Positions 1 through 7,736 of a DNA stretch of 64,000 bases are shown in pieces (within the stretch, counting starts at the first letter, position 1; each line of letters starts with the position of its first letter). Made by a program: the position numbers and the translations under genes. The notes beneath the pieces are model-generated. The model saw nothing but the letters and a program-made list of their open reading frames with translations. It was not told where the DNA came from and made no database searches. The stretch is from the NCBI GenBank assembly GCA_028824015.1, contig JAPPFC010000002.1:62001-126000 (forward strand), given 5' to 3'. This stretch comes from a bacterium. GTDB lineage: Bacteria; Actinomycetota; Acidimicrobiia; Spongiisociales; ZC4RG35.

Positions 1-3000
1 GCCACCACCATCTACACCGTGTCCCTGTCACCGTCGGGGGTGAAACCGTCGGAGACTCTGACGGTGAGCTACAACACCGCCAACGGGACCGCCACCGCGG
101 GAGCGGATTACACCGCCACATCGGGAACGGTCACGTTCACCGAGGCAGCGCCCGGCTCCCAGAGGTTCACCGTTCAGACCACCGAGGACACCATCGATGA
201 GGGCACGGGAGAGACGTTTACCGTCTCGATCTCCAGCCCAACCGGCGGTGGCGGTGACACACCCAGCCTCGGCACGTCTTCGAAGACCACCACCATCACC
301 GACGACGACGACGCGCCGGACATCGCCCTGAGCGCCAGTCCCTCCACCCTTGGCGAGGACGACAGCGCCACCTCCGTCACCGTCACCGCCACCCTGGAGG
401 GCAGCACCCGCTCGGTGGACACCACGGTGACCATCGGGACCCTTTCGGGCACCGCCACCAAGGACACCGACTACACAGCCACGACGCTGGCCTCGATCAC
501 CATTGCGGCCAACTCGTCCACCGGCACCGGCACGCTCACCATCACCCCCACCGACGACCAGGTGGTGGAGGGCGACGAGACCATCATCATCCCGGGCACA
601 GCAACGGGATTGACCGTGAGCGAGGCGACTGTCACCCTGACCGACGACGACAAGACCACAACCACCTTGCCGGGGGACAAGGACAGCGCCGAACTTTCAA
701 TCACCGGTCCCGCTTCGGAGGTGGCCGAAGGCGGGAGCGCCTCGTTCACGGTGACGCTCTCCAAGTCGGTGGCAGCCCCGGTGACAGTGACCTGGTCGGC
801 GCCGCTGGGCACCGACGCAGCAGTTGGCGCCGACCTGTCGGACACGTCGGGCGAGGTCATGTTCGCAGCCAACTCCGCCGCCGGGGCGACCCGGACAATC
901 TCGATCGGGGCCATAGATGATGAGTGGTCGGAATCCTCGGAGGGATTCACCGTGACCCTGGGAACGATCACCTCCACGCTGTCGTCGCAGTTGTCGTTGA
1001 AGAGCGGGGCGAGTTCGGCGACTGCCACAATTTCGGAGAGCGATCCGATCATCATCTCGCTCTCGGGTCCCACCTCGGTGATCGAGGGTGACGCCACCAC
1101 CAGGTATACGGTGTCGCTGTCACCGTCGACGGTGACACCCACGTCGGACTTGGTGGTCAACTACCAGACCGCCGACGATACCGCCGTGGCTGGAACGCAT
1201 TACACGGCCGTATCGGGGACGTTGACTTTCGCCGGCGGCGCGCGGGGGTCCCAGACGTTCAGGGTGCAAACGACCAAGGACAGCATCGACGGAGGTACCG
1301 GAGAAACGTTCACCGTCTCGATCTCCGGCCCCACGGGCGGGGGCGGTCCCACGCCCAGCCTCGGCACGTCGTTGGTGACCACCACCATCACCGACCGCCC
1401 GGCGAGTCCTCCCAACGACCCGCCGACTCCACCGCGGGATGACCAGCCCGGCGGCTCGCCACCGGGTCCCGGGCCGGGAGGCGACAACGACGTTGACGTC
1501 GGAGACGGGGGCGGCACCGGTGTTGGAGGCTGGGGTCCATATCCTGATTACCGGGCGACATTCGATGCTTGCGTGGGTCCGGCTACGGAGACGTCGCCCT
1601 TTGGGGATGTTCCGATAGGGCAGGCCTACGCCGATGACGTCGACTGCATGGCCTATTACGTGATCACCAAGGGCACCTCGGCCATCACCTACTCGCCGAC
1701 GATGTCGGTCACCCGTGAGCAGATGGCTTTGTTCCTGACCCGGATGGCCCGCCGGGTGGGGATCGCGGTGAACCCGACTCCTCCTGACGCCAGCTTTACC
1801 GACATCGGTGGTTTGACTGCCGAGTCGCGGCTGGCGATCAACCAGATAGCCGATCTCGGGATCACCATCGGTACCACGCCCACCACGTATTCGCCCTTGG
1901 ATCCGGTCATCCGCGGCCATATGGCGCTGTTCATCGCCCGGCTCATGAACAAGATGGTCCCCTTGACGGATGGCGATCCGGCGTCGGACGACGCAATTTT
2001 CTACGGTTACACACCTGCGATGGTGGCCGAGAACCGATTGGTGAAGGTCATTGGCGAGGACGGCAGGGAGGTGGCCCCCGAGATCAGGTCCCCTTACACC
2101 GATCTGGTTGGCCTCGACACGGAAGAGCGCGACGCGATCACCCACTTGTACGAGTTGGGGGTGACCACCGGGATCACTCCCACCACCTACGGTCCGTTGG
2201 AGTTGATGAGTCGTGCTTCCATGTCCGAGTTCATGGCTGCGGCCGTGGATCACTCCAACCTCCGCCCGGTCGGACTGAGCATCCAGGCCGACAAGACCTT
2301 CGACTACGGTGAATACGTCGCCACCGTTCACGTCTCGGTGCGAGACGAGGAGTTCATTCCCGTCCCCAGCCGGTTGGTGGACACCTTCCAGAACAACTGC
2401 GTTGACACCTGCGGCGAGGAGGCGCACTTCCTGGCCTCCGGCGAGAACGCCGGCCAGTGCAACGGCTACCAGACGGTGGGTGACTGCATATGGGACACCG
2501 ACGACCGCCCGAGCGATGCCAGGGGCAACATCTTCATCAGCGCCGACATCGGCGCCACGCCGCAAGTCGCGGTTGACACCTCCAGGACTCACACCGTCTA
2601 CGCGTGGATAGGAGCCGAGGATGGTGATGTCTTCGACGTGGACGATGACGATTACGCATCGGTCTCCGCGTCGTGGACCCCCGCCAGGGACTCGGTCTCG
2701 GTCACCACCTCGATCAGCAGTGACGCGGCACTTGGCACCGACAGGACCACCCACAGAGCACCCGGCAACTCCGGTCCGCTGGTGCATCTGGCAGCGACAC
2801 CCTCTGTGGTGGTGACCGGCCAACTCGTCGACTCGCACGGTGATCCTGTGAGACAGGACGGCGTGGAAGTCAAGGTCAACTGGACGAGGTACGTCTTCCG
2901 GCGTGGTCCCGAGGGGCCCGGTGCCAACGACGCCTTCAACATCACCTATCCGAACCCCGGCCAGGCGACCATGACGACCGACGATGACGGCAGGGTCACG

Positions 3001-3900
3001 CTCACGGTCAACGCACCTCGGGACATTCGGGAAGACACAGACCAGGACATCGTGGACATGGTGACGTTCACGGTGGAAGCTGACGGCGAGACCAACCGCG
3101 TGGCCAACACCATGGGCAGCGCCACGTTCAACTGGGTTGAGGACACCCGCGTCTATCAGAAAGCCACTATTTCGGCCACCGAGTTTGTGCTGGTCGATGG
3201 TGACGGCGACGAGGACGACGACGCCAGCATCAGGGTCACCGCCCGGTTGCTGGATCAATACGGTGACGGTATCGCGGAGGACAGCGACGGGAATGCCTAC
3301 CGGATCACACTGACGCTCGGAGGCAACGGTTCCCAACATTTCACAGACATCGATCCTGACACACCCGGCGTGCAGATTGGTGATCTAGTCAAAACGCCGA
3401 GCATCAGTACGAGCATCGACAGCCGCGGTTTGGCCGAAGCAGTGTTCGAGGTCAACGACATCGCAACCACCACCCACAGCCTGGACATTGCCTACCAGGT
3501 CGCTCAGGCTCAAATGGTTGACGGCGACCCGGTGGACCTTGATGCGACCGCCGACGGGATTCAGCCGAGTTATCAACAGCTCACCGGACCTGGGGCCAGC
3601 GGAACCGCGGCCGTGGTCTATGTGTACGTGCCCGCCAAGGCCAGCAACGGCGACGAAACCCAGGTCACGGTCCATCGGACCTTCAGCGGCAATGGCGCCG
3701 AGCAGATCCCGGTCACTCATTTCGCAACCGAGGGCAGCGGCTCCAACCACGGAGTGCTGTACGTCGTAAAGAACAACGACACCTTCATCAAGAACGGAGG
3801 CAGGCCCCTTCCCTGCGTGGCGTTCCAACCCGAGGTGGGCGACGAGATCAGAATCATGGTCTACTCCACGGACAACGTCCAGGCAAGCATCCGCGACTGA
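1..3900 (+). CDS. Secreted Calx-beta / S-layer-homology surface protein (5' end outside window)
   Basis: The frame is open from base 1, so the N-terminus and any signal peptide lie upstream; a GTG at 19 is probably internal. Numbering from that GTG, about four Calx-beta-like repeats fill residues 1-460, each ending in a TITDDD/TLTDDD-type acidic strand. A Pro/Gly/Asp-rich linker follows (about 461-512), then three SLH-like segments (about 513-760) with the signature of a predicted alpha-helix, 'ITKGT..TYSP' turn and 'TREQMALFLTRM' helix. The rest is beta-rich, Ig-like and rich in Asp, with a cysteine cluster near 785-820. SLH domains usually tether proteins to cell-wall polymers and Calx-beta domains bind calcium, so an extracellular, wall-anchored structural or adhesive role is inferred. 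Expression control is not visible because the promoter is outside the window. Confidence 0.85.
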   Translation, partial: ATTIYTVSLSPSGVKPSETLTVSYNTANGTATAGADYTATSGTVTFTEAAPGSQRFTVQTTEDTIDEGTGETFTVSISSPTGGGGDTPSLGTSSKTTTITDDDDAPDIALSASPSTLGEDDSATSVTVTATLEGSTRSVDTTVTIGTLSGTATKDTDYTATTLASITIAANSSTGTGTLTITPTDDQVVEGDETIIIPGTATGLTVSEATVTLTDDDKTTTTLPGDKDSAELSITGPASEVAEGGSASFTVTLSKSVAAPVTVTWSAPLGTDAAVGADLSDTSGEVMFAANSAAGATRTISIGAIDDEWSESSEGFTVTLGTITSTLSSQLSLKSGASSATATISESDPIIISLSGPTSVIEGDATTRYTVSLSPSTVTPTSDLVVNYQTADDTAVAGTHYTAVSGTLTFAGGARGSQTFRVQTTKDSIDGGTGETFTVSISGPTGGGGPTPSLGTSLVTTTITDRPASPPNDPPTPPRDDQPGGSPPGPGPGGDNDVDVGDGGGTGVGGWGPYPDYRATFDACVGPATETSPFGDVPIGQAYADDVDCMAYYVITKGTSAITYSPTMSVTREQMALFLTRMARRVGIAVNPTPPDASFTDIGGLTAESRLAINQIADLGITIGTTPTTYSPLDPVIRGHMALFIARLMNKMVPLTDGDPASDDAIFYGYTPAMVAENRLVKVIGEDGREVAPEIRSPYTDLVGLDTEERDAITHLYELGVTTGITPTTYGPLELMSRASMSEFMAAAVDHSNLRPVGLSIQADKTFDYGEYVATVHVSVRDEEFIPVPSRLVDTFQNNCVDTCGEEAHFLASGENAGQCNGYQTVGDCIWDTDDRPSDARGNIFISADIGATPQVAVDTSRTHTVYAWIGAEDGDVFDVDDDDYASVSASWTPARDSVSVTTSISSDAALGTDRTTHRAPGNSGPLVHLAATPSVVVTGQLVDSHGDPVRQDGVEVKVNWTRYVFRRGPEGPGANDAFNITYPNPGQATMTTDDDGRVTLTVNAPRDIREDTDQDIVDMVTFTVEADGETNRVANTMGSATFNWVEDTRVYQKATISATEFVLVDGDGDEDDDASIRVTARLLDQYGDGIAEDSDGNAYRITLTLGGNGSQHFTDIDPDTPGVQIGDLVKTPSISTSIDSRGLAEAVFEVNDIATTTHSLDIAYQVAQAQMVDGDPVDLDATADGIQPSYQQLTGPGASGTAAVVYVYVPAKASNGDETQVTVHRTFSGNGAEQIPVTHFATEGSGSNHGVLYVVKNNDTFIKNGGRPLPCVAFQPEVGDEIRIMVYSTDNVQASIRD

Positions 3901-4057
3901 ACCGCCCGCCCCAGCTTTCACCCAGAGGGTCGCATCAGGTCGCCTAGCAATGTGAACAGGCGAGTTGGATACCGGACGGATGGGTAGAACATCATGCTGG
4001 CGGCGGATGCTCTGGGCACGGCCGCCTGCTCCATCACCCTATAGAGGGGCGGTCCTG

Positions 4058-4073
4058 TATTATGGCTATAATA
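4058..4073. promoter_or_regulatory. Palindromic operator overlapping the -10 box of the toxin-antitoxin pair
   Basis: TATTAT-GGCT-ATAATA is a perfect 6-bp inverted repeat in otherwise G+C-rich DNA. It contains a consensus TATAAT (4067-4072) about 40 bp before the antitoxin start. No good -35 is visible. Phd/YefM-type antitoxins commonly repress their own operon at such palindromes; autoregulation here is inference. Confidence 0.55.
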
Positions 4074-4112
4074 GGGTTGACCAATCTAGCCACATGATCA
4101 AGGGAAGATGAG

Positions 4113-4373
4113 ATGCCGGAAGTCGGAATCAGAGTGCTGCGGGACAATTTGAGCCGCTATATCAGCAGGGTACGGGAGGGTGAGGAGGTGATTGTGACCG
4201 ACCACGGTAAACCGGTGGCCCGAATTGCGCCCCTGGACCGACCGGGCCTGCTGGAGCGACTCATAGCCGAGGGGGTGGTTGCGCCTCCACTCATCAAAGA
4301 ACGTACCTTCCCGGGCAGTCGGGTAAAACCCGCAGCGCCCGTCTCCCCCCTGATTATCGAAGACCGGCGGTGA
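4113..4373 (+). CDS. Phd/YefM-type antitoxin
   Basis: An 86-residue protein that starts 'VGIRVLRDNLSRYISRVREG' and continues 'VIVTDHGKPVARIAPL'. This is the N-terminal DNA-binding fold of the prevent-host-death/YefM antitoxin family, with a C-terminal tail that normally wraps the partner toxin. The ATG follows an AGGGAAG-type ribosome binding site. Its stop overlaps the GTG of the downstream PIN toxin by 4 bp (GTGA), so the pair is translationally coupled. It should neutralise that nuclease and repress the operon through the palindrome over the -10 box. The N-terminus is a confident family match; the cognate pairing rests on gene order. Confidence 0.9.
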   Translation: MPEVGIRVLRDNLSRYISRVREGEEVIVTDHGKPVARIAPLDRPGLLERLIAEGVVAPPLIKERTFPGSRVKPAAPVSPLIIEDRR

Positions 4374-4804
4374 TCGCCTACTTCGATACCTCGGGAATCA
4401 TCCCGCTCCTCATTGACGAGCCTTTGTCCAAACTCGCGGAACGGATTTGGCAGCAGGCATCATGGGTGGCGAGTGCCCGCGTGTCCTACGTTGAGGCTCG
4501 TGCTGGCTTGGCGCGAGCTTGCCGGATGGAACGCATCTCGCCGACTGAGTTGAGGCAAGCTGTAGATGGTCTGGAAACCCTTCACCGTCAGATGCATCAT
4601 GTGGAGATCACTGCGGAATTGGTGGAAGAGGCGGGCCGGTTCGCCGAGGAGTTGGCGCTGAGAGCCTATGACGCGATCCAACTCGCCGCAGCGGCGTCTC
4701 TGGACATTGATGACTTGGTCGTGGTAACCGGCGATAGGCACCTTGCGGCAGCGGCGCAAACTCAGGGGCTTGCGTCCATCTCGGAATCGGGAACTTCGAC
4801 ATGA
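4370..4804 (+). CDS. PIN-domain toxin ribonuclease (VapC-like)
   Basis: A 144-residue single-domain PIN protein. The four acidic residues expected in a PIN metal site are visible: D6 in 'AYFDTS', E42 in 'YVEARA', D101 in 'AYDAIQLA' and D122 in 'VTGDRHL'. VapC toxins use this site to cleave tRNA or rRNA and stop translation. The GTG start overlaps the antitoxin stop. The residues are complete, so the toxin looks intact. The substrate cannot be predicted. The pair sits at the left edge of the island that carries the ubiquitin-like and restriction systems, a common setting for toxin-antitoxin modules that stabilise such regions. Confidence 0.9.
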   Translation: MIAYFDTSGIIPLLIDEPLSKLAERIWQQASWVASARVSYVEARAGLARACRMERISPTELRQAVDGLETLHRQMHHVEITAELVEEAGRFAEELALRAYDAIQLAAAASLDIDDLVVVTGDRHLAAAAQTQGLASISESGTST

Positions 4805-4941
4805 AACCCGGCGAATGAGTTCGTTCTTGAAGCCTACTCAGCATCTGCGGTGTCCCTTCGAGATGAGGCTCCGACGGAGTGGCACCTCTTCATACTGGAT
4901 GCTGTGGGGACGCCGGGGCTGGTTGAGGGCGGCAACGGTTG

Positions 4942-5340
4942 TTAGGCCCGTGTGTTCCTTGGGGCCGCATTGGGTTGGCGGGAGGTGGGCCTCAACCTGG
5001 ACCGGGGAATCCAAGTGACTCTTCCATTCCTGACCAAGAAATGGCAATCCCGCCCCCATCTTGTTTCATGAATACTGGGCCGTATCGAAAGTGGGCTGTA
5101 ACAAGTGATCCTCCACACAGGGTGTCGCTGGCTATCCAGGTTTAGCATGAGTCTGTGTCCTCTTCGGCAGGGGCAATCGAAGACGGCCCAAGTCTCGTTC
5201 CCTGGATCACCAACCAGGATCACCGCTCTTCGAGAGAGGTTGTCAGGGACCAAATCGCAAGCCTGGACACGTCCCGAGACACGCAATCTCCACCACGGCT
5301 TGAGTAACCGTTTCCACCACTTGATTCTCATCCCTGCCAT
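4942..5340 (-). CDS. DUF6527-type protein, fourth gene of the poly-ubiquitin-like operon
   Basis: A 132-residue basic protein with a probable metal-binding core: 'CPCRRGHRLMLNLD' (C-x-C and H), then 'WRITCYSPLSIRPSIHE' and 'RDCHFLVRNGRVTW'. I recognise this pattern as the DUF6527 family, which I know mainly as a small neighbour of ThiF/E1 and multi-ubiquitin genes. The first ATG (5340) has a GGAG five bases upstream and lies inside the end of the JAB-E1 gene; a second ATG at 5331 gives a classical ATGA overlap with the JAB-E1 stop. Either start couples it tightly to that gene. Its role is unknown; a Zn-binding adaptor or E3-like part is only a guess. Homology was judged by eye. Confidence 0.75.
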   Translation of the reverse strand: MAGMRIKWWKRLLKPWWRLRVSGRVQACDLVPDNLSRRAVILVGDPGNETWAVFDCPCRRGHRLMLNLDSQRHPVWRITCYSPLSIRPSIHETRWGRDCHFLVRNGRVTWIPRSRLRPTSRQPNAAPRNTRA

Positions 5341-6710
5341 ATCTGCTCCAAGAAAGGTGTTGTGACACCAAGACCCAGCTTGCCTGTCCTAGGATCGCAA
5401 TAGTGACCATCGCGTGGGCTTTGGTGGTTCGTAGACACTTCACGCTCGTGAACCCGCACGAGCACCTCCGAGGGAACGGGGTCCGGTCCGTATCGAATCA
5501 GACGTTCAAGTAGTTCACCAACAGCAGCGGCCGCGACCTGTGTGGTGAATGCCACTACTGCTGGTTCAACCCCAGGTAGAGCGGGGGCGTATCCTTCATC
5601 CACCAGTCTCTGGTGTTCATCTTGTGAGAGCATCTCGACATGAGCTTGTTGGAAGTCGATGCGTTCACGGCAGACTAGGCAGGCTAATCCTGGCGCAAGC
5701 ACAGTTACTCGCCCATTGATGCCGTTCAGGACGCCACCGCTGCCGCTGCTGAGTAACACGCCACAGTCAATGACAGGAGTCAGGAAGAAAGAGGCCACGC
5801 GGGATAATACGAGCCGGCCGGCATTGTCGTCCGTGCATCCGAAGATGATGTCGACATCCCCAAGGCGGCGGGCAGTAGCTTCCAGTGTGATTTTCTTGCG
5901 TTCGGTAGCCACCATGGCATCGGGGGCAATCCGACTCAGATGGGATGCAACGACGTTCACCTTCGGCTTTCCTATGTCTGCAGGAAACGAACCGTACACC
6001 CGGGTGACGTTGCTTTCCGTCAGAGTCTTAGGATCAAACAGGTGAAACCGGCGTACGCCAAGCCGCGTTAATTGCTCAGCGACTGCAGAACCCGTGCCCC
6101 CACACCCTACGATGGCAACGCTGAGATCGTTAAGGACCTCCTGAACCTCTCCCCCGAAGGCGCGTATGTTCCGATCAAATTGGCCACAGGGCTCGGTTGT
6201 AGCGTGAAGAGCGTTCTTGTATAAGGCCAACCGACCACCAGTTACCCACAAGCGGTCAATGTCGCTCCGCTTGCCACCTGCTTTGATGTGGCCTGCGAAA
6301 CGAAGTTGACCTGCTCTTTGAGCAATCACCACTGCCGCATAGAACGGGCTACCTGAGCGGATCTGAAATAGGTCAGCCAGTTCTTCATCTACGACCTTGT
6401 CGCGAACGCTGGGTTGGGGTGACGCCCTCTTACCCGGATGGGTATGCAACCAAATCGGTATAGCCTGATCTGCCTCTGCCTTTGCGAGGGCGGGCACGTA
6501 CCCGTGAGAGGCAATTCTGAGTCCCTCGGCTCCTCGAAAAAGATAAGCATCACTCGGAACCCATAGCACCTCTCGTACGAGGAGCCGGATGTCCCCACCG
6601 TGTGTCTCAACGAGTTGCGCTAGCAGGGTCCCCGCCGTCTCGACATCACTTGACGCCGCATCTAGCAACTCACCGGCAATGTGTTCTGGTATGACTAGGG
6701 TGACTCTCAT
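5328..6710 (-). CDS. JAB deubiquitinase-E1 (ThiF-like) fusion enzyme
   Basis: A 460-residue two-domain protein. The N-terminal half is a JAB/JAMM metalloprotease: E47, H89-x-H91 in 'WLHTHPG', S101 and D104 form the expected zinc site, though the spacing between 'HTHP' and 'SxxD' is eight rather than the more usual six residues. The C-terminal half (about 190-440) is a ThiF/E1 adenylating domain: nucleotide loop G202-C-G-G-T-G207, D226, N234/R237, K248/K250 and 'CTDDN' at 292-296. C344 and C347 in 'GLACLVC' are candidate thioester or zinc cysteines. Joining the processing and activating enzymes in one chain fits release of Ubl units from the poly-Ubl precursor and their adenylation. ATG overlaps the E2-like gene stop by 4 bp (ATGA). 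Confidence 0.92.
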   Translation of the reverse strand: MRVTLVIPEHIAGELLDAASSDVETAGTLLAQLVETHGGDIRLLVREVLWVPSDAYLFRGAEGLRIASHGYVPALAKAEADQAIPIWLHTHPGKRASPQPSVRDKVVDEELADLFQIRSGSPFYAAVVIAQRAGQLRFAGHIKAGGKRSDIDRLWVTGGRLALYKNALHATTEPCGQFDRNIRAFGGEVQEVLNDLSVAIVGCGGTGSAVAEQLTRLGVRRFHLFDPKTLTESNVTRVYGSFPADIGKPKVNVVASHLSRIAPDAMVATERKKITLEATARRLGDVDIIFGCTDDNAGRLVLSRVASFFLTPVIDCGVLLSSGSGGVLNGINGRVTVLAPGLACLVCRERIDFQQAHVEMLSQDEHQRLVDEGYAPALPGVEPAVVAFTTQVAAAAVGELLERLIRYGPDPVPSEVLVRVHEREVSTNHQSPRDGHYCDPRTGKLGLGVTTPFLEQIWQG

Positions 6711-7105
6711 CGCACCCCTGTGGGCAGACTTCTCTCAAGGTCTCTTCTAATCAAGGCCAAATAGCTTTCCAAACCATCGATCCCCGGCCGCCACTGACCT
6801 TGTGAGAAATGTCTAGACCACCGCTGCCACGTCCGGCCGCAATGCCACTCAACTACATCAGTAGCAGGCAGGGATCCTCCATCAACCCGATGAACCGGCG
6901 GATCAAACCACCACATATCAGGATGAACATCGGGGTATCCCGGGCTGAGCCGAACCAGGAGATCGGCCGTGTCCCGGTCGAATCCCGTTGGGAGGACCCA
7001 TCGTGATATCACGACGCAAGTCATTCCTGCCTCAAGGCTCACTTCGTAAGTGAGGTTTCTTTCAAGGAGAAAGGTCTCGTCGGCTTGGGGAAGACTCACC
7101 TGCAA
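6707..7105 (-). CDS. Prokaryotic E2-like protein (Prok-E2 family E type)
   Basis: A 132-residue protein matching the E2/UBC-like fold family linked to multi-ubiquitin genes. Signature segments are 'LLVRLSPGYPDVHPDMWWFD', 'EWHCGRTWQRWSRH' and 'QWRPGIDGLESYLALI'. In the related E2 superfamily a cysteine accepts the activated ubiquitin; here C89, in 'EWHCG', is the best candidate, C30 being the only other cysteine. The listed start is TTG, 10 bp inside the poly-Ubl gene; GTG at 7099 would give the GTGA overlap favoured in this genome and is equally likely. The gene is followed directly by the JAB-E1 fusion. The proposed role is transfer of the Ubl to an unknown target or partner. Confidence 0.85.
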   Translation of the reverse strand: MQVSLPQADETFLLERNLTYEVSLEAGMTCVVISRWVLPTGFDRDTADLLVRLSPGYPDVHPDMWWFDPPVHRVDGGSLPATDVVEWHCGRTWQRWSRHFSQGQWRPGIDGLESYLALIRRDLERSLPTGVR

Positions 7106-7626
7106 GTTGGCTTTCGGCTCACCTGTCGGACGGGATCCTTTAGCCCCGGGTTAATCGTGTTTGGCGCAGTGAAGAAGCGAAGACCGTCGTAAATCTTAAC
7201 AGTGTCGTCGTCCTTGATTTTCTTGTCAGGGTGGCCCGGGATCACCTGGAAGAGGTCGCGCTCGGGCGGAATGGGAGGCGAAGGCACCTGACGCAGCTGG
7301 GCTCCGCTCAGCTTTTCCTCGAACACCTCGTACTGCGTACGGTCAATCCGAATCTTGAAGGCTTTGGAAGGTGCAGTGAGGAATCCAAGACCGTCGTAGA
7401 TCTTAACAGTGTCGTCGTCTTTGATTTTCTTGTCAGGGTGGCCCGGGATCACCTGGAAGAGGTCGCGCTCGGGCGGAATGGGAGGCGAAGGCACCTGACG
7501 CAGCTGGGCTCCGCTCAGCTTTTCCTCGAACACCTCGTACTGCGTACGGTCAATCCGAATCTTGAAGGCCTTGGAAGGGTCGGGCTTCCTCGGATCGCCC
7601 TTGGGTTCGTGAACTCCGTTAGACAT
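7096..7626 (-). CDS. Poly-ubiquitin-like protein with two tandem beta-grasp domains (multi-ubiquitin family)
   Basis: From ATG 7626 the product is 176 residues: a 16-residue lead, two 69-residue Ubl domains, and a 22-residue tail. Each domain reads 'KAFKIRIDRTQYEV...LSGAQLRQV...FQVIPGHPDKKI...VKIYDGL', ending GLGFLTAP in the first and GLRFFTAP in the second, the usual end of multi-ubiquitin family domains. The two copies differ at only two residues. The JAB domain of the neighbouring fusion would be expected to cut after each unit. ATG 7626 is chosen because AAGGAG lies nine bases upstream and because the predicted transcript starts near 7661, which excludes the upstream GTG at 7665. First gene of a four-gene overlapping operon. 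Confidence 0.92.
   Translation of the reverse strand: MSNGVHEPKGDPRKPDPSKAFKIRIDRTQYEVFEEKLSGAQLRQVPSPPIPPERDLFQVIPGHPDKKIKDDDTVKIYDGLGFLTAPSKAFKIRIDRTQYEVFEEKLSGAQLRQVPSPPIPPERDLFQVIPGHPDKKIKDDDTVKIYDGLRFFTAPNTINPGLKDPVRQVSRKPTCR
7165..7578 (-). repeat. Tandem 207-bp duplication encoding the two Ubl domains
   Basis: Copies 7372-7578 (first domain) and 7165-7371 (second domain) are aligned at a period of exactly 207 bp, 69 codons. By eye I count about six substitutions, clustered at the end that encodes the domain C-terminus, plus scattered synonymous changes. The near identity indicates recent duplication or gene conversion. Copy number could change by unequal recombination. Confidence 0.95.
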
Positions 7627-7654
7627 GGTCGGAGACTCCTTCGTGTTGTCGGTC

Positions 7655-7686
7655 ATACCAGTCACTAATGATACCAGTATACCATG
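7655..7686. promoter_or_regulatory. ATACC repeats, candidate operator for the RHH protein
   Basis: ATACCAGT occurs at 7655-7662 and 7671-7678, and ATACCATG at 7679-7686. The starts are 16 and 8 bp apart. They cover the transcription start, the -10 box and the spacer of the poly-Ubl promoter. RHH dimers of the Arc/CopG type often bind tandem sites of this size, so repression by the divergent RHH protein is a reasonable inference. Confidence 0.45.
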
Positions 7687-7696
7687 CTAGTGTCAA
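7668..7696 (-). promoter_or_regulatory. Promoter of the poly-Ubl operon
   Basis: On the minus strand TTGACA (7696-7691) is followed after 17 bp by TATCAT (7673-7668), a near-consensus housekeeping promoter. The predicted start is near 7661, giving a leader of about 35 bases with AAGGAG before ATG 7626. The -35 box is one arm of the palindrome TGTCAAG-G-CTTGACA at 7691-7705. Confidence 0.7.
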
Positions 7697-7699
7697 GGC

Positions 7700-7729
7700 T
7701 TGACAAATCAATGGCGATTGGGGTATCGT
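7700..7729 (+). promoter_or_regulatory. Divergent promoter of the RHH gene, likely leaderless
   Basis: TTGACA at 7700-7705 is followed after 18 bp by TATCGT (7724-7729). The ATG at 7737 lies seven bases after the -10, so the transcript probably starts at or next to the start codon. The -35 is the mirror arm of the poly-Ubl -35 with one base between, so RNA polymerase cannot easily occupy both promoters at once. Confidence 0.6.
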
Positions 7730-7736
7730 TAGACCC

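Noticed and set aside
1120-3339. Minus-strand open frame of 739 residues
   Set aside because: Shadow of the G+C-rich Calx-beta/SLH gene, with no domain signal.
3901-5340. Copied tRNA-Sec end (attachment site) or integrase at the left edge of the island
   Set aside because: I looked for the tRNA 3' sequence and for recombinase motifs and found neither; an att site further upstream cannot be excluded.
7231-7668. Plus-strand open frame of 145 residues with an internal repeat
   Set aside because: It is antisense to the poly-Ubl gene; its repeat only mirrors the Ubl duplication, and the minus-strand product has a recognised fold, ribosome binding site and promoter.
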